A DNA stretch of 64,000 nt. Source: JAGVSR01 sp031413815. Its GTDB lineage: Bacteria > Pseudomonadota > Alphaproteobacteria > Rhizobiales > Hyphomicrobiaceae. This document shows, in pieces, positions 36,870 through 45,266 of this stretch. The position numbers and the translations under genes were made by a program. The stretch's first letter is position 1. Each line of letters opens with the position of its first letter. The notes under the pieces are model-generated. The model was not told where the DNA came from and did not search any database. It saw nothing but the letters and a program-made list of their open reading frames with translations. The DNA is taken from contig JANOFU010000015.1 in the NCBI GenBank assembly GCA_031413815.1, positions 1 to 64,000 of the forward strand, given 5' to 3'.

Positions 36870-37194
36870 AGTATTCGGGTCTCTAAACTTCGCGCGTTCT
36901 TTACATTGCCTGCTGCAACTATCGAGGTCAAACGCCAGATGCGACGTGGCAGCGCCAACGAACACGCCAACAATCACGTTTTACTGGTATAGATCCCTGA
37001 ACCATCAAGCATCCGCTTCCATGCGGCCAATCAATATCCATTTGGACATAGCTTCTGTGCAAGGCTTTTGTTTGAATTTATTTGGGAACTGCTGCACACT
37101 CCGCGGCACTTGTACCTTAGTCTAGTTGTGAACCTTGCGCCCTCAGGCGATCAAGGACTAGGCCGCCGGAAGAGTGGCCAATATAGGAGGATCC
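36870..37194. promoter_or_regulatory. Divergent control region between tupB and aorA, with leader hairpin
   Basis: These 325 bases hold no gene. On the aorA side a hairpin CCTTG-C-GCC-CTCA-GGC-GAT-CAAGG (37133-37156) lies about 40 bases before the start codon, and a perfect GGAGG (37187-37191) precedes the ATG at 37195. On the tupB side a TTGACC is followed by only a weak -10. Joint control of tungstate uptake and the aldehyde oxidoreductase from this region is plausible but not shown. Confidence 0.4.
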
Positions 37195-37698
37195 ATGCTT
37201 AAGGCGCTGGTGATCGACCCGGCTAAATGCACCGGATGCAAGCAATGCGAAATGGCTTGCAGCTACGAGAACGAAAACGAGTTCAACGTCGCCAAGTCCC
37301 GCATCCGCGTCTTCGATTTCCACGAAGAAGGCAAGATGGTGCCTTACACGTGCACCCAGTGCGCGGAAGCTTGGTGCCAGCAAGCCTGCCCGGTGAACGC
37401 GATCACCACCGATCCGCTGTCGTTGGTCAAAATCGTGCACGAAAATTTGTGCGTCGGCTGCAAGGTGTGCACGATCGCCTGCCCGTTCGGCACGATCAAC
37501 TACAACGCCTCGACCGGCAAAGTCATCAAGTGCGACTTGTGCCAGGGCAACCCGGCCTGCGCGGATGCTTGCCCGACGGAAGCGATCACGTTCCAGGACA
37601 TCGAGCAGACGGGCTTCGACAAGATGAAGGTTTGGGCCGCGTCTGCCGGACAAGCTGCATCGCACGCAGGCGCCAAGGCTCCAGCCGCCAAGCACTAA
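37195..37698 (+). CDS. aorA: Aldehyde oxidoreductase polyferredoxin subunit AorA
   Basis: This electron-transfer subunit has four [4Fe-4S] clusters. All 16 cysteines are present in four quartets: 12/15/18/22, 53/56/61/65, 86/89/92/96 and 113/116/122/126. The 167-residue protein ends in an alanine- and lysine-rich tail. In the tungsten AOR of Aromatoleum aromaticum an equivalent AorA links AorB and AorC and can polymerise into wire-like filaments. It is first of five plus-strand genes of the aor operon. The start is set by the perfect GGAGG. Confidence 0.92.
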   Translation: MLKALVIDPAKCTGCKQCEMACSYENENEFNVAKSRIRVFDFHEEGKMVPYTCTQCAEAWCQQACPVNAITTDPLSLVKIVHENLCVGCKVCTIACPFGTINYNASTGKVIKCDLCQGNPACADACPTEAITFQDIEQTGFDKMKVWAASAGQAASHAGAKAPAAKH

Positions 37699-37785
37699 TG
37701 GCCTTGCTCGATTGAAACGTAAACAGACACATCACGCGTTTGAGCAGCCGAACGGGCGCTTGGCGCAAACATCAAGGAGACGCCG

Positions 37786-39636
37786 ATGGGATGGGCACGT
37801 AAAATCCTGCGGGTGAATCTCACCACCGGGACTGTCAAAAGCGAGCCGCTCAACATGGAGTGGGCCGCGAAGTATCTGGGCCAGCGCGGTCTTGCGACCA
37901 AGTATCTAGTCGAAGAAATCGATCCAAAGATCGATCCGCTGGGCCCTGACAACAAGCTGATTTTCGCAACCGGTCCGCTGACAGGCACGGCCGCATCGAC
38001 CGGCGGCCGCTACTCGGTGATAACCAAGGGCGCACTGACCAACGCCATCGCCTGTTCGAACTCGGGTGGCTACTGGGGTGCTGAGTTGAAGTTTGCCGGC
38101 TGGGACATGGTCATCCTCGAAGGCAAATCGCCAAAGCCCGTTTATCTCACCATTATCGACGATAAGTGCGAAATTCACGATGCATCGGACATCTGGGGAA
38201 CCAGCGTTTGGCACACGGACGAGTGGCTGAAGACCAAGCACCAGGACCCGATGATGCACATCACGGGCATCGGACTTGCCGGTGAAAATCAGGTGCTCTA
38301 CGCCGCGATCGTCAACGATCTGCATCGCGCGGCCGGCCGCTCCGGCGTCGGCGCTGTGATGGGCTCCAAGAACTTGAAGGCCATCGCTGTGCGCGGCACG
38401 GGTGGCGTCAAGGTCAAGGACGGCAAGGAGTTCATGAAGGCCACCGCGGCCGGCAAAAAGGTCTTGCAGGCCAACGCTGTCACGGGTGCTGGTCTTCCAG
38501 CTTATGGCACGCAGGTGTTGATGAACGTCATCAACGAAGCCGGCGCCATGCCGACCCGCAATCATCGCGACGTGCAGTTTGAAGGCGCACACGCCATCTC
38601 GGCAGAAGCCATGGCCACGCCGCGCAAGTCCGATGGCAAGCCCAACCTGCTCACCAATCAGGCCTGCTTCGGCTGCACGATCGCGTGCGGGCGCATCTCG
38701 AAGATCGACGAAAACCACTTCTCAATCGTCAACAAGCCTCAGTACCGGCATGCCTCGGGCGGGCTTGAGTACGAAGCAGCCTGGGCACTTGGCTCCAACA
38801 CTGGCGTCGACGACTTGGAAGCGCTGACCTACGTCAACTTCATCTGCAACGAACAAGGCATGGACCCGATCTCGTTCGGGGCCACCGTGTCGGCGGCAAT
38901 GGAGCTATATGAACTGGGCCTCATCACCAAGGACCAGACCGGTGGCATCGATCTCAAGTTCGGGTCGGCGGAATCTCTGGTGGCCTGCGTTGAAGCCACC
39001 GCAAAGGGCGAAGGCTTCGGCAAGGAACTGGGTCTCGGCTCGTTGCGTCTGTGCACCAAATACGGCCGCCCCGACTTGTCGATGTCCGTCAAGGGCCAGG
39101 AATTCCCGGCCTACGACTCGCGCGGCATTCAGGGCATGGGCTTGACCTATGCCACCTCGAACCGCGGCGCCTGCCACCTGCGCTCGTACACAGTTTCATC
39201 GGAAATTCTCGGCATCCCTGAGAAGACAGACCCGCTGACAACCGATGGCAAACCTGCTCTCGTCAAGGCGTTCCAAGACGCAACAGCCGCTGTCGATTCA
39301 TCTGGCCTGTGCGTGTTCACGACCTTCGCTTGGACCCTCAACGACATCGCTCCCCAGGTCGATGCCGCGTGCGATGGCGCCAGCTGGACTCCCGACTACA
39401 TGATGGAAGTCGGCGAGCGCATCTGGAACATGGAGCGCGTATTTAATAACAAGGCGGGCTTCACTGCGAAGGACGACAACCTGCCGCCGCGTCTCGTCAA
39501 CGAAGCCGCCAAGACCGGCCCTGCGAAGGGTCTCGTCAACGGCCTCGCCAAGATGCTGCCGGAGTACTATCAGCTCCGCGGCTGGACGACCGAGGGCGTG
39601 CCGACCAACGAGACGCTGTCGCGGTTGGCGGTGTAA
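37786..39636 (+). CDS. aorB: Tungsten aldehyde oxidoreductase large subunit AorB
   Basis: AorB oxidises aldehydes to carboxylic acids at a tungsten bis-molybdopterin site. The 616-residue protein is a full AOR-family protein with the N-terminal start GWARKILRVNLTTGTVK. The [4Fe-4S] ligands are Cys294, Cys297, Cys301 and distant Cys509. The catalytic acid is probably in GGLEYEAAW (about 326-333), and His464 in GACHLRSYT corresponds to the active-site histidine of Pyrococcus AOR. The family is strictly tungsten dependent in most studied cases, which fits the adjacent Tup importer. AOR in alphaproteobacteria is uncommon. Confidence 0.94.
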   Translation: MGWARKILRVNLTTGTVKSEPLNMEWAAKYLGQRGLATKYLVEEIDPKIDPLGPDNKLIFATGPLTGTAASTGGRYSVITKGALTNAIACSNSGGYWGAELKFAGWDMVILEGKSPKPVYLTIIDDKCEIHDASDIWGTSVWHTDEWLKTKHQDPMMHITGIGLAGENQVLYAAIVNDLHRAAGRSGVGAVMGSKNLKAIAVRGTGGVKVKDGKEFMKATAAGKKVLQANAVTGAGLPAYGTQVLMNVINEAGAMPTRNHRDVQFEGAHAISAEAMATPRKSDGKPNLLTNQACFGCTIACGRISKIDENHFSIVNKPQYRHASGGLEYEAAWALGSNTGVDDLEALTYVNFICNEQGMDPISFGATVSAAMELYELGLITKDQTGGIDLKFGSAESLVACVEATAKGEGFGKELGLGSLRLCTKYGRPDLSMSVKGQEFPAYDSRGIQGMGLTYATSNRGACHLRSYTVSSEILGIPEKTDPLTTDGKPALVKAFQDATAAVDSSGLCVFTTFAWTLNDIAPQVDAACDGASWTPDYMMEVGERIWNMERVFNNKAGFTAKDDNLPPRLVNEAAKTGPAKGLVNGLAKMLPEYYQLRGWTTEGVPTNETLSRLAV

Positions 39637-39642
39637 AATGAC

Positions 39643-39723
39643 GGGAGTGGGGAGTAGGGAATTGGCAGTGGGCATTATGCCCATCGAGCCTGGCCCACTC
39701 CCAATTCCCCATTCCCTACTCCC
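39643..39723. repeat. Palindromic repeat between aorB and aorC
   Basis: Two 31-base arms, 39643-39673 (starting GGGAGTGGGGAGTAGGG) and 39693-39723 (ending ATTCCCTACTCCC), are largely complementary around a 19-base loop. The hairpin fills the whole gap between two genes of one operon, so it may affect mRNA stability or the AorB:AorC ratio. Confidence 0.8.
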
Positions 39724-39741
39724 TTTGCATAGGGGCTTCAG

Positions 39742-41049
39742 ATGAACTACGTCATCCTCGGCGCCGGCCCCGCTGGCGTCACTGCGGCTGAGACCATCCG
39801 CAGTTACGACAAGACCGGCCGCATTACCCTCATTGGCGGCGAACCCGAGCCGCCCTATTCGCGGATGGCAATCCCTTATCTCTTACACGGCAACATCGAA
39901 GAGCGCGGCACCTACCTGCGCCAGACCGATGGCCACTACGACAAGCTCGGCATCACCTACCAAACGGGCCGCGCCGGCGGCATCGATACTGACAAGCGCC
40001 AGCTGTTTATGTCTGGCGCCGATCCCATTGCCTATGACCGGTTGCTGATTGCAACCGGCGCATCGCCAATCATTCCGCGGATGCCCGGCACCAACCTCGA
40101 CGGCGTCGTTAATTGCTGGACGCTGGCGGATGCCCGTGAAATCTTGAAGCGTGCCGACAAGGGCGCGCCGGTTGTACTGGTCGGTGCCGGCTTCATCGGC
40201 TCGATCGTGCTCGAAGCGCTGTATCAGCGCGGATGCGATCTGCATGTCGTTGAAATAGCGCCGCGCATGGTCGCGCGCATGATGGACGAGACGGCCGGTG
40301 GCATGCTGGGCCGCTGGTGCGAAAAGCAAGGCGTCCACGTCTACACCGGCACCAAGGTGGACTCGATCAACCAGAACAGCAACCCGGGCGGCGCGCCGCT
40401 GTCCGTCACATTGTCGGACGGCACATCCATTCCTGCCACACTCGTCGTGCTGGCCGCCGGTGTGCGGTCGAACACCGGCTTCCTGGTCGGCTCCAACATC
40501 GCCGTCAACCAAGGCATCAAGGTCAACGAGTATCTCGAAACAAGCGCGACGGGCGTTTATGCAGCGGGCGATTGCTGCGAGGGCGTTGATATCTCAACCG
40601 GCAAACCGGACATGCTGGCGATCCAGCCTGTCGCCGTCGAGCATGGCCGCTTGGCGGCGCAAAACATGGCGGGTGTGCGCACGCCGCATCGCGGCTCGCT
40701 CAATATGAACGTGCTCGATACGATGGGCCTCATCTCGTCGTCGTTCGGGCTGTGGCAGGGCAAGCCCGGCGGCGAAACAGCCTCCCTCACGGACGAAGGC
40801 AAGTTCCAGTATCTGAAGCTCAACTTCGAAGGCGACCGGCTTGTCGGCGCACAGTGCGTTGGTCTGACTGATCACGTCGGTATGTTGCGCGGCCTGATCC
40901 AAACCGGGTTCCGGCTCGGTGAGTGGAAAGAGCGGTTGATGCAATCGCCGGAGCGGCTTCGCGAAGCCTATGTCGCGGTCGCCCAAAGCGGGCCGCTGGT
41001 GGGTCCGATGGGTCCACGCGTGAAAGCCCCCATCGCCAAGGCCGCGTAA
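39742..41049 (+). CDS. aorC: Aldehyde oxidoreductase FAD/NAD(P) subunit AorC
   Basis: This flavoprotein passes electrons from AorA to NAD+. The 435-residue pyridine nucleotide-disulfide reductase fold has an N-terminal FAD motif (ILGAGPAGVTAAETIR), a second nucleotide motif (VVLVGAGFIGSIVLEALYQRG, about 149-169) and the FAD motif TGVYAAGDCCEG near 285. No redox-active CxxxxC disulfide is present. Order and sizes match AorC of the Aromatoleum enzyme. Confidence 0.9.
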   Translation: MNYVILGAGPAGVTAAETIRSYDKTGRITLIGGEPEPPYSRMAIPYLLHGNIEERGTYLRQTDGHYDKLGITYQTGRAGGIDTDKRQLFMSGADPIAYDRLLIATGASPIIPRMPGTNLDGVVNCWTLADAREILKRADKGAPVVLVGAGFIGSIVLEALYQRGCDLHVVEIAPRMVARMMDETAGGMLGRWCEKQGVHVYTGTKVDSINQNSNPGGAPLSVTLSDGTSIPATLVVLAAGVRSNTGFLVGSNIAVNQGIKVNEYLETSATGVYAAGDCCEGVDISTGKPDMLAIQPVAVEHGRLAAQNMAGVRTPHRGSLNMNVLDTMGLISSSFGLWQGKPGGETASLTDEGKFQYLKLNFEGDRLVGAQCVGLTDHVGMLRGLIQTGFRLGEWKERLMQSPERLREAYVAVAQSGPLVGPMGPRVKAPIAKAA

Positions 41050-41073
41050 CTGCCAAATTGGGATCGCCGTCCG

Positions 41074-41325
41074 ATGCAGGTTATGTTGAAGCTCTACGCC
41101 TCGCTCGGCGGGTATCTGCCGCCAGGGGCCGAGCGCAATATGGCACCCGTCGAGGTTCAAGACGGCACCACCATCCGGCAATTGCTTGACGCCTATCATG
41201 TCCCGGAAGAGGCCTGCCATCTGGTGCTGCTCAACGGCGTCTTCCAAGCGCGCACCGTCCGCACCTCGGTGCAGTTGAAGCCGGGTGACGCGGTCGCGGT
41301 GTGGCCACCGGTTGCCGGCGGATGA
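41074..41325 (+). CDS. aorD: MoaD/ThiS-like sulfur carrier of the aor operon
   Basis: The 83-residue ubiquitin-fold protein ends in PPVAGG. The C-terminal Gly-Gly is the site that becomes a thiocarboxylate. Such proteins donate sulfur for the dithiolene of molybdopterin, and one devoted to the AOR cofactor is known in related clusters. It starts 24 bp after aorC and overlaps the next gene by four bases (ATGA). Confidence 0.88.
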   Translation: MQVMLKLYASLGGYLPPGAERNMAPVEVQDGTTIRQLLDAYHVPEEACHLVLLNGVFQARTVRTSVQLKPGDAVAVWPPVAGG

Positions 41326-41624
41326 CGCCTGCAATGGGGTCAAATCCCGAGCCCATCGAAAAACTGATGTCGTTATCGCGGGCTGAGTTTGAACGCAGCA
41401 TGCTCGTTCTCAATGGGTCACTCTTTCCGGCAAGCGAGTACAAGCTGGTCTGCGGCGGTGGCCACGTCACGATCGCTTATCACGAACTGCCGGGCGTGCG
41501 GTTGGGCACCCTACTGGCCTTGCCGCGCGCGCGGCTGACAATCGCGTTTGATGGCGCAGATCTTTCAGCGCGCGAGACGTTCTTGCGCCGCTTCGACCTC
41601 GCGTTCCAAAGGGGCGGGGGTTGA
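41322..41624 (+). CDS. Small protein of unknown function in the aor operon
   Basis: The 100-residue protein starts at the ATGA overlap with aorD, so translation is coupled. It has no signal peptide, membrane helix or metal motif (only one cysteine, in YKLVCGGGHVTIAYHE). The C-terminal half is predicted beta-rich (VRLGTLLALPRARLTIAF), followed by an aromatic and arginine-rich helix (ETFLRRFDLAFQRGGG). I do not recognise the family. Position suggests a role in cofactor insertion or assembly of the aldehyde oxidoreductase. Confidence 0.75.
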   Translation: MTPAMGSNPEPIEKLMSLSRAEFERSMLVLNGSLFPASEYKLVCGGGHVTIAYHELPGVRLGTLLALPRARLTIAFDGADLSARETFLRRFDLAFQRGGG

Positions 41625-41771
41625 GGGTAATCACGCGAATGTGTTCTGTGCTTACGGCAATCGCGCAGTTTGCGCAGGAACGATCAGGCCAGTTGTTTGA
41701 TTAAGGTCTGGTAGGTTTTTTGCAAAACAAGGTAAGACGGTCCTCTCAAGCCCCCCGTCAGACGTTGCGGG

Positions 41772-43076
41772 TTGGCAACCCGACAGGTCAATTTGATCTT
41801 AGAAATTTCAGTTATTGTTTTGCTCATCGTCGTGAACGGTTTGCTTGCCATGTCCGAACTGGCCGTGGTCTCGTCCAGGCCGGCGCGCCTTGCGGCTCTT
41901 CGTGATCAAGGTTCAATCGGAGCTGCCCAAGCTCTGCGTTTGACGGAGCACCCGGGCCGCTTCCTCTCGACAGTGCAAATTGGGATTACACTGGTCGGCG
42001 TACTGTCAGGGGCAATTTCCGGCGCAACGCTCGGGTTGCGATTGACCGGCTGGCTCCAGCAACAGGGATTTTCCGAGCCCGCGTCGGAAACCCTCGGCTT
42101 CGGCATTGTCGTTTTCGCCATTACTTATTTGTCGTTGATTGTAGGCGAGCTCGTTCCCAAACAGATTGCCCTGCGCAATCCCGAGCAGGTTGCTAGTCGT
42201 GTCGCACCAGCGATGACAATTCTGTCCCGGATTTCGGCGCCCCTTGTCTGGCTGCTCGATACGTCAGGTAAGCTGATCCTTAGAGTGCTCGGCCAGCATG
42301 GCGAAACCGATCAGCGCGTCACGGAAGAGGAAGTTAAAACAATCATTGCCGAGGCAGAAACTGCAGGCGTACTGGCGGCCGGCGAGCGAGATATGATCTC
42401 CGGAGTTATGCGGCTAGCGGACCGGACCGCCAAAGGACTGATGACGCCCCGCCGCGATGTAGAGATACTTGATCTCAGCCACGACCGCGCGGCTATCCTG
42501 GAGCGCATTCGCAGCACATCGCGAGCTCGGCTGCCCGTTCAAGACGGTGAAGCCGACGCCATATCCGGTGTCATCGTTACGAAGGATCTATTCCAAGCGA
42601 TGTTGACAAACCCTGAAGCCGATGTTCGCAGCGTGATCAAGATACTTGCGGCTCCGGTTGTCAGCGACACCACCCGTGCGCTGGACGTTCTGAAGTCCAT
42701 TCGTGCATCGTCCACACATACAGCATTGGTGTTCGACGAATACGGTCACTTCGAAGGCATAATCACATCGAGCGACGTGCTTGAGGCGATCACCGGAGTG
42801 TTTCAAGAAGGCAGTGATGAAGAGCCCGCGTTTGTCGTACGGCATGACGGCTCTTTTCTGGTGGCCGGGTGGATGCCGGTCGACGAGTTTTGGGACCGGA
42901 TTGGTGTTCCGGCCGAACAGGATGCCGACTACGAAACCGTCGCCGGGCTGGTGCTGGACGTTTTGAATCGATTGCCAGACGTGGGTGAGACTTTCGACAA
43001 TGGGCGCTGGAGATTTGAAGTCGTGGATCTCGATGGCCGCCGCATCGATAAGGTTCTCGTGAGCCGGATTTCGTAA
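41772..43076 (+). CDS. CNNM/CorC (hemolysin C) family membrane protein
   Basis: The 434-residue protein has an N-terminal DUF21 domain with four hydrophobic segments (ISVIVLLIVVNGLLAMSELA start). Two CBS domains follow at about 215-330 (KGLMTPRRDVEILDLSHDRA and THTALVFDEYGHFEGIITSS), then a C-terminal CorC/HlyC domain from about 345. The family exports or regulates Mg2+ and other divalent cations. Start is uncertain: TTG at 41772 lacks a ribosome site, while TTG at 41793 has AGG close by. Neighbouring codon use looks less GC-biased than in the aor genes. Confidence 0.88.
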   Translation: MATRQVNLILEISVIVLLIVVNGLLAMSELAVVSSRPARLAALRDQGSIGAAQALRLTEHPGRFLSTVQIGITLVGVLSGAISGATLGLRLTGWLQQQGFSEPASETLGFGIVVFAITYLSLIVGELVPKQIALRNPEQVASRVAPAMTILSRISAPLVWLLDTSGKLILRVLGQHGETDQRVTEEEVKTIIAEAETAGVLAAGERDMISGVMRLADRTAKGLMTPRRDVEILDLSHDRAAILERIRSTSRARLPVQDGEADAISGVIVTKDLFQAMLTNPEADVRSVIKILAAPVVSDTTRALDVLKSIRASSTHTALVFDEYGHFEGIITSSDVLEAITGVFQEGSDEEPAFVVRHDGSFLVAGWMPVDEFWDRIGVPAEQDADYETVAGLVLDVLNRLPDVGETFDNGRWRFEVVDLDGRRIDKVLVSRIS

Positions 43077-43321
43077 ATGCCGTGAACAAACTGCGCTTGC
43101 CGGACGGCAACGACATGCCGTTCTTCCGCGATTTGTGCTGGCGTTCAAAATTTTGAGCAGTCAGCCGATTCCGTACCAAATCGAGGCACCTGAGAACCTC
43201 ATTCGATCTCTAAGACCTTCGCCAAAAATTTGACCCCGCTCAATGGCGCACCGCAAAGACATCTGCCGATTCACCATCCCGGCCGTGTTAACCGGAAAAT
43301 TCTTCTATTCAAAAAGCCGAA
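43077..43321. other. Gene-free stretch after the CorC-like gene
   Basis: No convincing gene or repeat was found in this part of the 0.9-kb gap. Short ORFs here lack ribosome sites and protein character. The remainder of the gap is taken up by three repeat elements listed separately. Confidence 0.5.
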
Positions 43322-43650
43322 GTTATCCCCGCGCTTCAAACCTCGCCCATACTGCGTGCATCCCGGTCCGTGAGGGGATGCTGCTCGAGAGGCGTCTCAA
43401 CGGTGTGGACCGGGAGGCAGGTTTTATAGAAGGGCTCCACGCAAGCTCGTTTATGGAAGGCTCAGGTTGTCCACCCGGTGCAAGTCCGGGTTGCGGGGAA
43501 ACCGCGTAACGGTCAGCCTTATGCCCAAAATCCTGTCGCGGGGCGGCTCGCGTCGCTACCCAATTACACCAGGACGACCCGAGCGGCCCCGGCCGCCCCG
43601 CACCCCTCAGCCGTCTCTCTCCGGATCGCAAGATCGCAGAGTGCGGCGGC
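43322..43650 (+). repeat. ~330-bp dispersed element, copy 1 (candidate structured RNA)
   Basis: This element is repeated in reverse orientation at 62680-63004. Long blocks are nearly identical, including GAGGCGTCTCAACGGTGTGG, the hairpin CCCGG-TGCAAGT-CCGGG (43474-43490) and the hairpin GCGG-GGAAA-CCGC (43493-43505). Between GAGGCAGGTT and GGAAGGCTCAGG lies a block of exactly 31 bases in both copies (here 43424-43454) whose sequence is unrelated, yet it can pair here as GGGCT-CCACGCA-AGCTC. Conserved stems with a changing stem-loop suggest RNA rather than protein. No Rfam family was recognised, and strand is chosen only because loops are purine rich this way. Confidence 0.6.
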
Positions 43651-43664
43651 CGTGACAAAAAACT

Positions 43665-43813
43665 CCGTCATCCCGGACAAGCGAACCACCTTGTGAGCGC
43701 AGATCCGGGACCCAGCACAAAACTGCCGAAGGCACAAAAATCATGACGGCTTCGCCGCCACCTCCCCTGGGTCCCGGTTCTCGCCGTAAAGGACGGCTCG
43801 GCCGGGATGACGG
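43665..43813. repeat. 149-bp element with CCGTCATCCCGG terminal inverted repeats
   Basis: The element starts CCGTCATCCCGG (43665-43676) and ends with the exact complement CCGGGATGACGG (43802-43813). Inner segments GATCCGGGACCCAG and CTGGGTCCCGG are also complementary. It is a MITE- or REP-like non-coding element in the gap between the CorC-like and sugar-transporter genes. Confidence 0.75.
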
Positions 43814-43860
43814 ATAGTTGGGATCGCAAGATCGCGAGATTCGGAAGCAGCGGCCCAACA

Positions 43861-43908
43861 GGGGACACGATCCCGAATTCAAGTGAAGGGTATTCGGGTC
43901 ATGTCCCC
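43861..43908. repeat. GGGGACA palindrome, copy B
   Basis: Arms GGGGACACGATCCCGAAT and ATTCGGGTCATGTCCCC form a hairpin. It is the same family as 5454-5495, inserted in the opposite orientation with a different loop. Confidence 0.75.
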
Positions 43909-43976
43909 GCCCCACGCGAATATGTTATCGCTGCTTCGTAGTGACGTGATCACCAACAGCCGCAAGAGGCCCGCCT

Positions 43977-45260
43977 GTGTCCGATGCCGCCAAATCTGGC
44001 ACCGCCATCCCCGCCCAGCCGGCCAGCCATCTCGGCCCAATGATTACCATCGGCGTGCTGTTCTTCATCTTCGGCTTCGTGACTTGGCTCAACGGTCCGC
44101 TGATCAGCTTCGTCAAGCTCGCGTTCGACCTCGACGACGTCAACGCCTTCCTGGTGCCGATGGCGTTTTATCTGTCGTACTTTTTTCTAGCCCTCCCCGC
44201 CTCCGCCATTCTGCGCCGTACCGGCATGAAGAGGGGCATGGCGCTCGGCCTCCTCGTGATGGCCATCGGCGCGGTGCTGTTCGGCCAGTTCACCACCCAG
44301 CGCTATTACCCTGGCGCGCTCACGGGGCTGTTCACCATTGGGGCCGGGCTGTCGCTGCTGCAAACTGCATCGAACCCCTACATCAGCATCGTTGGCCCCA
44401 TCGACAGCGCGGCCCAGCGTATTGCCTTTATGGGCATCTGCAATAAATTCGCCGGACTGTTGGCGCCGCTCGTGTTCGGCGCGCTTGTGCTCAACGGTCT
44501 CGACAATTTCGACGCGCGCGTCAAAGCCGCTCCGACGCCTGAGGCGCGCAACGCGCTGCTCGATGCTTTCGCGGGCCAAGTGCACCTGCCCTACATGATC
44601 ATGGCGGCGTTGCTGGCGCTTCTGGCCATGTGGATTGCCCGCTCAAACCTACCCGATATTCAGCCCGCGTCCGCAAACGATGATCCCGCCGACGGGTCGT
44701 CAGACAGCAGCATCTTCAGCTATCCGCATCTGTGGCTCGGCGTTGTGTGCCTGTTCCTCTACGTCGGCGTTGAGGTGATGGCGGGTGATGCCATCGGCAT
44801 TTACGGCGACGGCTTCAAGATGCCACTTGATGATACGCGGCTGTTTACGTCGTACACACTCGCGGCCATGCTGATTGGCTACGTCGCGGGTCTGTGGCTG
44901 ATCCCGAAATTCGTGTCGCAAGAGCGGTATCTGGCGTTCTCAGGTCTGCTCGGCGTGCTGCTCAGTTTCGGCGCGTATCTGACGAGCGGCTATGTGTCCG
45001 TCGGTTTCATCGCGGCACTCGGTTTTGCCAACGCCATGATGTGGCCGGCGATCTTTCCGCTCGCCATCAAGGGTCTCGGCCGCCACACCGAAACCGGCTC
45101 CGCCCTGCTCATCATGGCCATCGCCGGCGGCGCGCTGATGCCATACGCGTTTGCGGTGTTGAAACAGCACATCGACTTCCAACTCGCCTACCTGGCACTT
45201 GCCGCGCCGAGTTACCTGTTTATCCTCTACTACGGAGCGCGGGGGTATCGTCACGCGTAG
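43977..45260 (+). CDS. FHS-family sugar permease (FucP/NagP/GluP-like MFS)
   Basis: This is a proton- or sodium-coupled sugar importer in the inner membrane. The 427-residue protein has about 12 helices and the FHS marks: FIFGFVTWLNGPLISFVKLA, a GMKRGMALGLLVMAIGAVLF segment and LLQTASNPYISIVGP, where the Asn-Pro motif is diagnostic. The GTG at 43977 is chosen, with AAGAGG eight bases upstream. The substrate cannot be set; glucose/galactose, fucose or GlcNAc are the family options. No sugar catabolic gene is adjacent. Confidence 0.88.
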   Translation: MSDAAKSGTAIPAQPASHLGPMITIGVLFFIFGFVTWLNGPLISFVKLAFDLDDVNAFLVPMAFYLSYFFLALPASAILRRTGMKRGMALGLLVMAIGAVLFGQFTTQRYYPGALTGLFTIGAGLSLLQTASNPYISIVGPIDSAAQRIAFMGICNKFAGLLAPLVFGALVLNGLDNFDARVKAAPTPEARNALLDAFAGQVHLPYMIMAALLALLAMWIARSNLPDIQPASANDDPADGSSDSSIFSYPHLWLGVVCLFLYVGVEVMAGDAIGIYGDGFKMPLDDTRLFTSYTLAAMLIGYVAGLWLIPKFVSQERYLAFSGLLGVLLSFGAYLTSGYVSVGFIAALGFANAMMWPAIFPLAIKGLGRHTETGSALLIMAIAGGALMPYAFAVLKQHIDFQLAYLALAAPSYLFILYYGARGYRHA

Positions 45261-45266
45261 CGGCAT

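Noticed and set aside
36870..37194. Sigma-54 promoter before aorA
   Set aside because: GCGGCACTTGTACC resembles the -24 element, but there is no GC at the -12 position.
43322..43650. Cobalamin riboswitch
   Set aside because: There is a CGGTGCAAGTCCGG-like hairpin, but the B12-box core (GCCACTG and CCCCGCAACTGT) is missing and no B12 gene follows.
43243..43655. Short ORFs through the ~330-bp element as protein-coding genes
   Set aside because: Several frames on both strands are open and similar between copies, as expected from DNA conservation. None has a good ribosome site or protein character, and the 31-base variable block is not a multiple of three.
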